Part shown: piece after piece, positions 62,260-64,000 of the stretch
Layout of the letters: each line of letters opens with the position of its first letter
Position numbering within the stretch: position 1 is the first letter of the stretch
Source of the DNA: Acidobacteriota bacterium
GTDB taxonomy: Bacteria; Acidobacteriota; Terriglobia; Terriglobales; Acidobacteriaceae
Assembly (NCBI GenBank): GCA_013289685.1
Contig: JABCZL010000002.1
Span: 1-64,000 of the forward strand
Reading direction: 5' to 3'
Length of the DNA stretch: 64,000 nt
Made by a program: the position numbers and the translations under genes
The notes under the pieces: model-generated
Database searches by the model: none
What the model was told of the DNA's origin: nothing
Seen by the model: the letters and a program-made list of their open reading frames with translations, nothing else

Positions 62260-64000
62260 CTACCCTCTTCCATTTACTCCGATGAAGCCTTCGCGCTCCA
62301 GGTGCAAAATGATTTCCTGGGCAGCTTCTTCGGCGGACAGTTCGCCGGTGTTAATCGTTACGTCGGCATCCGCTGGATCTTCGTAGGGATCGGAGATCCC
62401 GGTGAATTCCTTCAGAATGCCGGCCCGCGCCTTGGCATAAAGACCCTTACGGTCGCGCTGCTCGCAGACTTCGACCGTAGTGGCGATGTGTACCAGGATG
62501 AAGCCACCGTAGGGCTCGATCATCTGGCGCACGTGTTTTCGGGTCGCGTCATAGGGCGCGATCGGCGCGCAAATCGCGATGCCACCATTCTTCGTGATTT
62601 CCGAAGCGACGTAGCCGATGCGGCGGATGTTGATGTCACGATGTTCTTTCGAGAATCCAAGTTCCGACGAAAGGTGCTTGCGCACCAGGTCGCCGTCGAG
62701 CAGGGTCACCGGGCGTCCGCCGACTTCCAGAAACTTTGTCATCAGGACGTTGGCGATGGTGGACTTGCCCGAACCCGAAAGTCCAGTGAAGAAGATGGTC
62801 ACACCCTGCTTGGCGCGAGGCGGAAAGCTGCGCCGCAGTTCCTGGACGACTTCCGGATAGGTGAACCAGGCGGGAATGTCGCGGCCCTCGTTCAGCCGGT
62901 CGCGCAGCTCGGTGCCGGAGATGTTCAGAACCTTGTCGCCTTTTTTGACTTCATCATCGGGGACGTAGCGGTCCTCTTTCTCGAGGTACACCATCATGCT
63001 GAAGGGCACCATGGTGACGCCGATATCGGCTTCGTGCTTCTTGAAAGTTTCCTGCGCCTCATAGGGACCGTAGAAAGGCTTGCCATCTCCGGCTGTGTCT
63101 TTGCCCGGACCAGCGTGGTCTCGACCCACGATGAGGTGGGTGCAGCCGTGGTTCTTTCGAATCAGAGCGTGCCAGATGGCCTCGCGCGGACCGCCCATGC
63201 GCATGGCAAGAGGCAGCAGCGAAAGCTTCTGAGTGCCCTGCGGATACTTCGAACTCAGCAACTGGTAGCAGCGCACGCGGGTGTAGTAGTCGACGTCTCC
63301 AGGCTTCGTCATTCCGACGACAGGATGGATCAAAAGGTTGGCTTCAACTTGCTTCGCCGCGCGGAAAGTGAGTTCCACGTGGGCGCGGTGCATGGGATTG
63401 CGGGTCTGAAAGGCAACTACGCGCCGCCATCCGAGCCGCACGAACTCGGCGCGCAGTTCCGCCGGAGTGAAGCGCAGGGTGCGGAAATCATAATGCGATG
63501 GAGATTGCAGACCTTCGATGCGCCCGCCGACATACCAGGGATTCGATTTGTTCATCGTGTAATCGGCGCCGGGATGAGCCTTGCTGGTGCTGTTAAATAC
63601 CGCCTTGGCTTCAGCCGCGCGGTCGGCTTGCCAGACTTCTTCCACATGCAACACCGCCAGCATCACGCCCTCGGCATCGCGCAGCGCGACTTTGCTGCTG
63701 CCGGGCGTGAGCTTCTTGGCGAATTCTTCGGTGACATCGAGCGTGATCGGCATGGGCCAGAGGATTCCGCTGGCCAGGCGCATGTTGTGGCAGACGCCTT
63801 CGTAGTCGGCTTTGGTCATAAAGCCGCGCAGCGGAGAGAAACCTCCGCTCATGAGCAATTCGAGATCGCAGATTTGCCGGGCAGTAAGGTCCCAGGATGG
63901 CCACTCGCGGGAGTGGGCTTTCAGTTCTGCGGCTTTTTCCGGTGCTGCCAGCAGATCGATGAGTTCGCCGCCGTGCGGAGCAATCAAATGACTAGTCGAA
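62260..64000 (-). CDS. sat: Bifunctional ATP sulfurylase / APS kinase (5' end outside window)
   Basis: The frame is open to the window edge: codons before the TTG at 63987 read S-T-S-H-L, so the true start lies beyond 64000. The ATP sulfurylase part (about residues 1-390) has QTRNPMHRAH and GRDHAGPG. The APS kinase part (about 395-575) has P-loop GLSGSGKST and IAPYDATRKHVRQM. Together they turn sulfate and ATP into PAPS, releasing pyrophosphate. No PAPS reductase follows, so PAPS may serve sulfotransfer rather than cysteine synthesis. It is the first gene of a three-gene minus-strand operon. Confidence 0.96.
   Translation of the reverse strand, partial: STSHLIAPHGGELIDLLAAPEKAAELKAHSREWPSWDLTARQICDLELLMSGGFSPLRGFMTKADYEGVCHNMRLASGILWPMPITLDVTEEFAKKLTPGSSKVALRDAEGVMLAVLHVEEVWQADRAAEAKAVFNSTSKAHPGADYTMNKSNPWYVGGRIEGLQSPSHYDFRTLRFTPAELRAEFVRLGWRRVVAFQTRNPMHRAHVELTFRAAKQVEANLLIHPVVGMTKPGDVDYYTRVRCYQLLSSKYPQGTQKLSLLPLAMRMGGPREAIWHALIRKNHGCTHLIVGRDHAGPGKDTAGDGKPFYGPYEAQETFKKHEADIGVTMVPFSMMVYLEKEDRYVPDDEVKKGDKVLNISGTELRDRLNEGRDIPAWFTYPEVVQELRRSFPPRAKQGVTIFFTGLSGSGKSTIANVLMTKFLEVGGRPVTLLDGDLVRKHLSSELGFSKEHRDINIRRIGYVASEITKNGGIAICAPIAPYDATRKHVRQMIEPYGGFILVHIATTVEVCEQRDRKGLYAKARAGILKEFTGISDPYEDPADADVTINTGELSAEEAAQEIILHLEREGFIGVNGRG

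Noticed and set aside
1..64000. CRISPR array, prophage, integrative element or transposase
   Set aside because: No regularly spaced direct repeats, no integrase or transposase motif and no tRNA-bounded segment were found by reading both strands.

Overview
The window reads as chromosomal DNA of a GC-rich Gram-negative bacterium, most likely an acidobacterium (Acidobacteriota, Terriglobia-like). This is inferred from the gene mix: a Ser/Thr kinase fused to a TolB-like propeller, an SBBP-repeat surface protein, PEP-CTERM cargo with an exosortase, and short palindromic intergenic repeats. No rRNA, tRNA, CRISPR array, transposase or phage gene was seen.

Layout. Positions 1-9,500 are housekeeping and maturation genes: a GntR repressor with a slipin, a small periplasmic protein, inorganic pyrophosphatase, and a cytochrome c maturation set (ccmE, then ccmABCD) interrupted by an opposite-strand propeller kinase. 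CcmE carries Cys in place of the haem-binding His, and the CcmC WWD motif is altered. Positions 9,500-23,000 hold a large secreted SBBP protein, a histidine kinase/NtrC response regulator pair, a second NtrC-type activator, two PilZ proteins, two PEP-CTERM cargo proteins (one of the ice-binding fold) and a TPR lipoprotein resembling PrsT.

Positions 23,400-60,600 are an exosortase-associated exopolysaccharide locus. Exosortase and EpsI lie on the minus strand. A divergent plus-strand run of about 13.7 kb begins with a degenerate NtrC-like protein. It continues with the export protein, outer-membrane barrel, chain-length protein, secretion ATPase, tyrosine kinase, priming sugar transferase, GT2, ligase/polymerase, methyltransferase, amidotransferase and sulfotransferase. 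A minus-strand block follows: GT4, bi-domain oxidoreductase, beta-helix protein, acyltransferase, second beta-helix protein, pseudogene remnant, GT, and nucleotide-sugar dehydrogenase. A last plus-strand block holds GT4, heparinase-like lyase, a second amidotransferase and a polysaccharide deacetylase.

Positions 60,600-64,000 hold a minus-strand sulfate-activation operon: bifunctional ATP sulfurylase/APS kinase (running off the window), a TauE-type transporter and a CysQ-like phosphatase. With the sulfotransferase in the EPS operon, this could form a complete PAPS supply, use and clean-up route for a sulfated, uronate-containing, amidated exopolysaccharide. PEP-CTERM proteins would be processed at the envelope by the exosortase. 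That combined picture is inference; the individual family calls are mostly secure.
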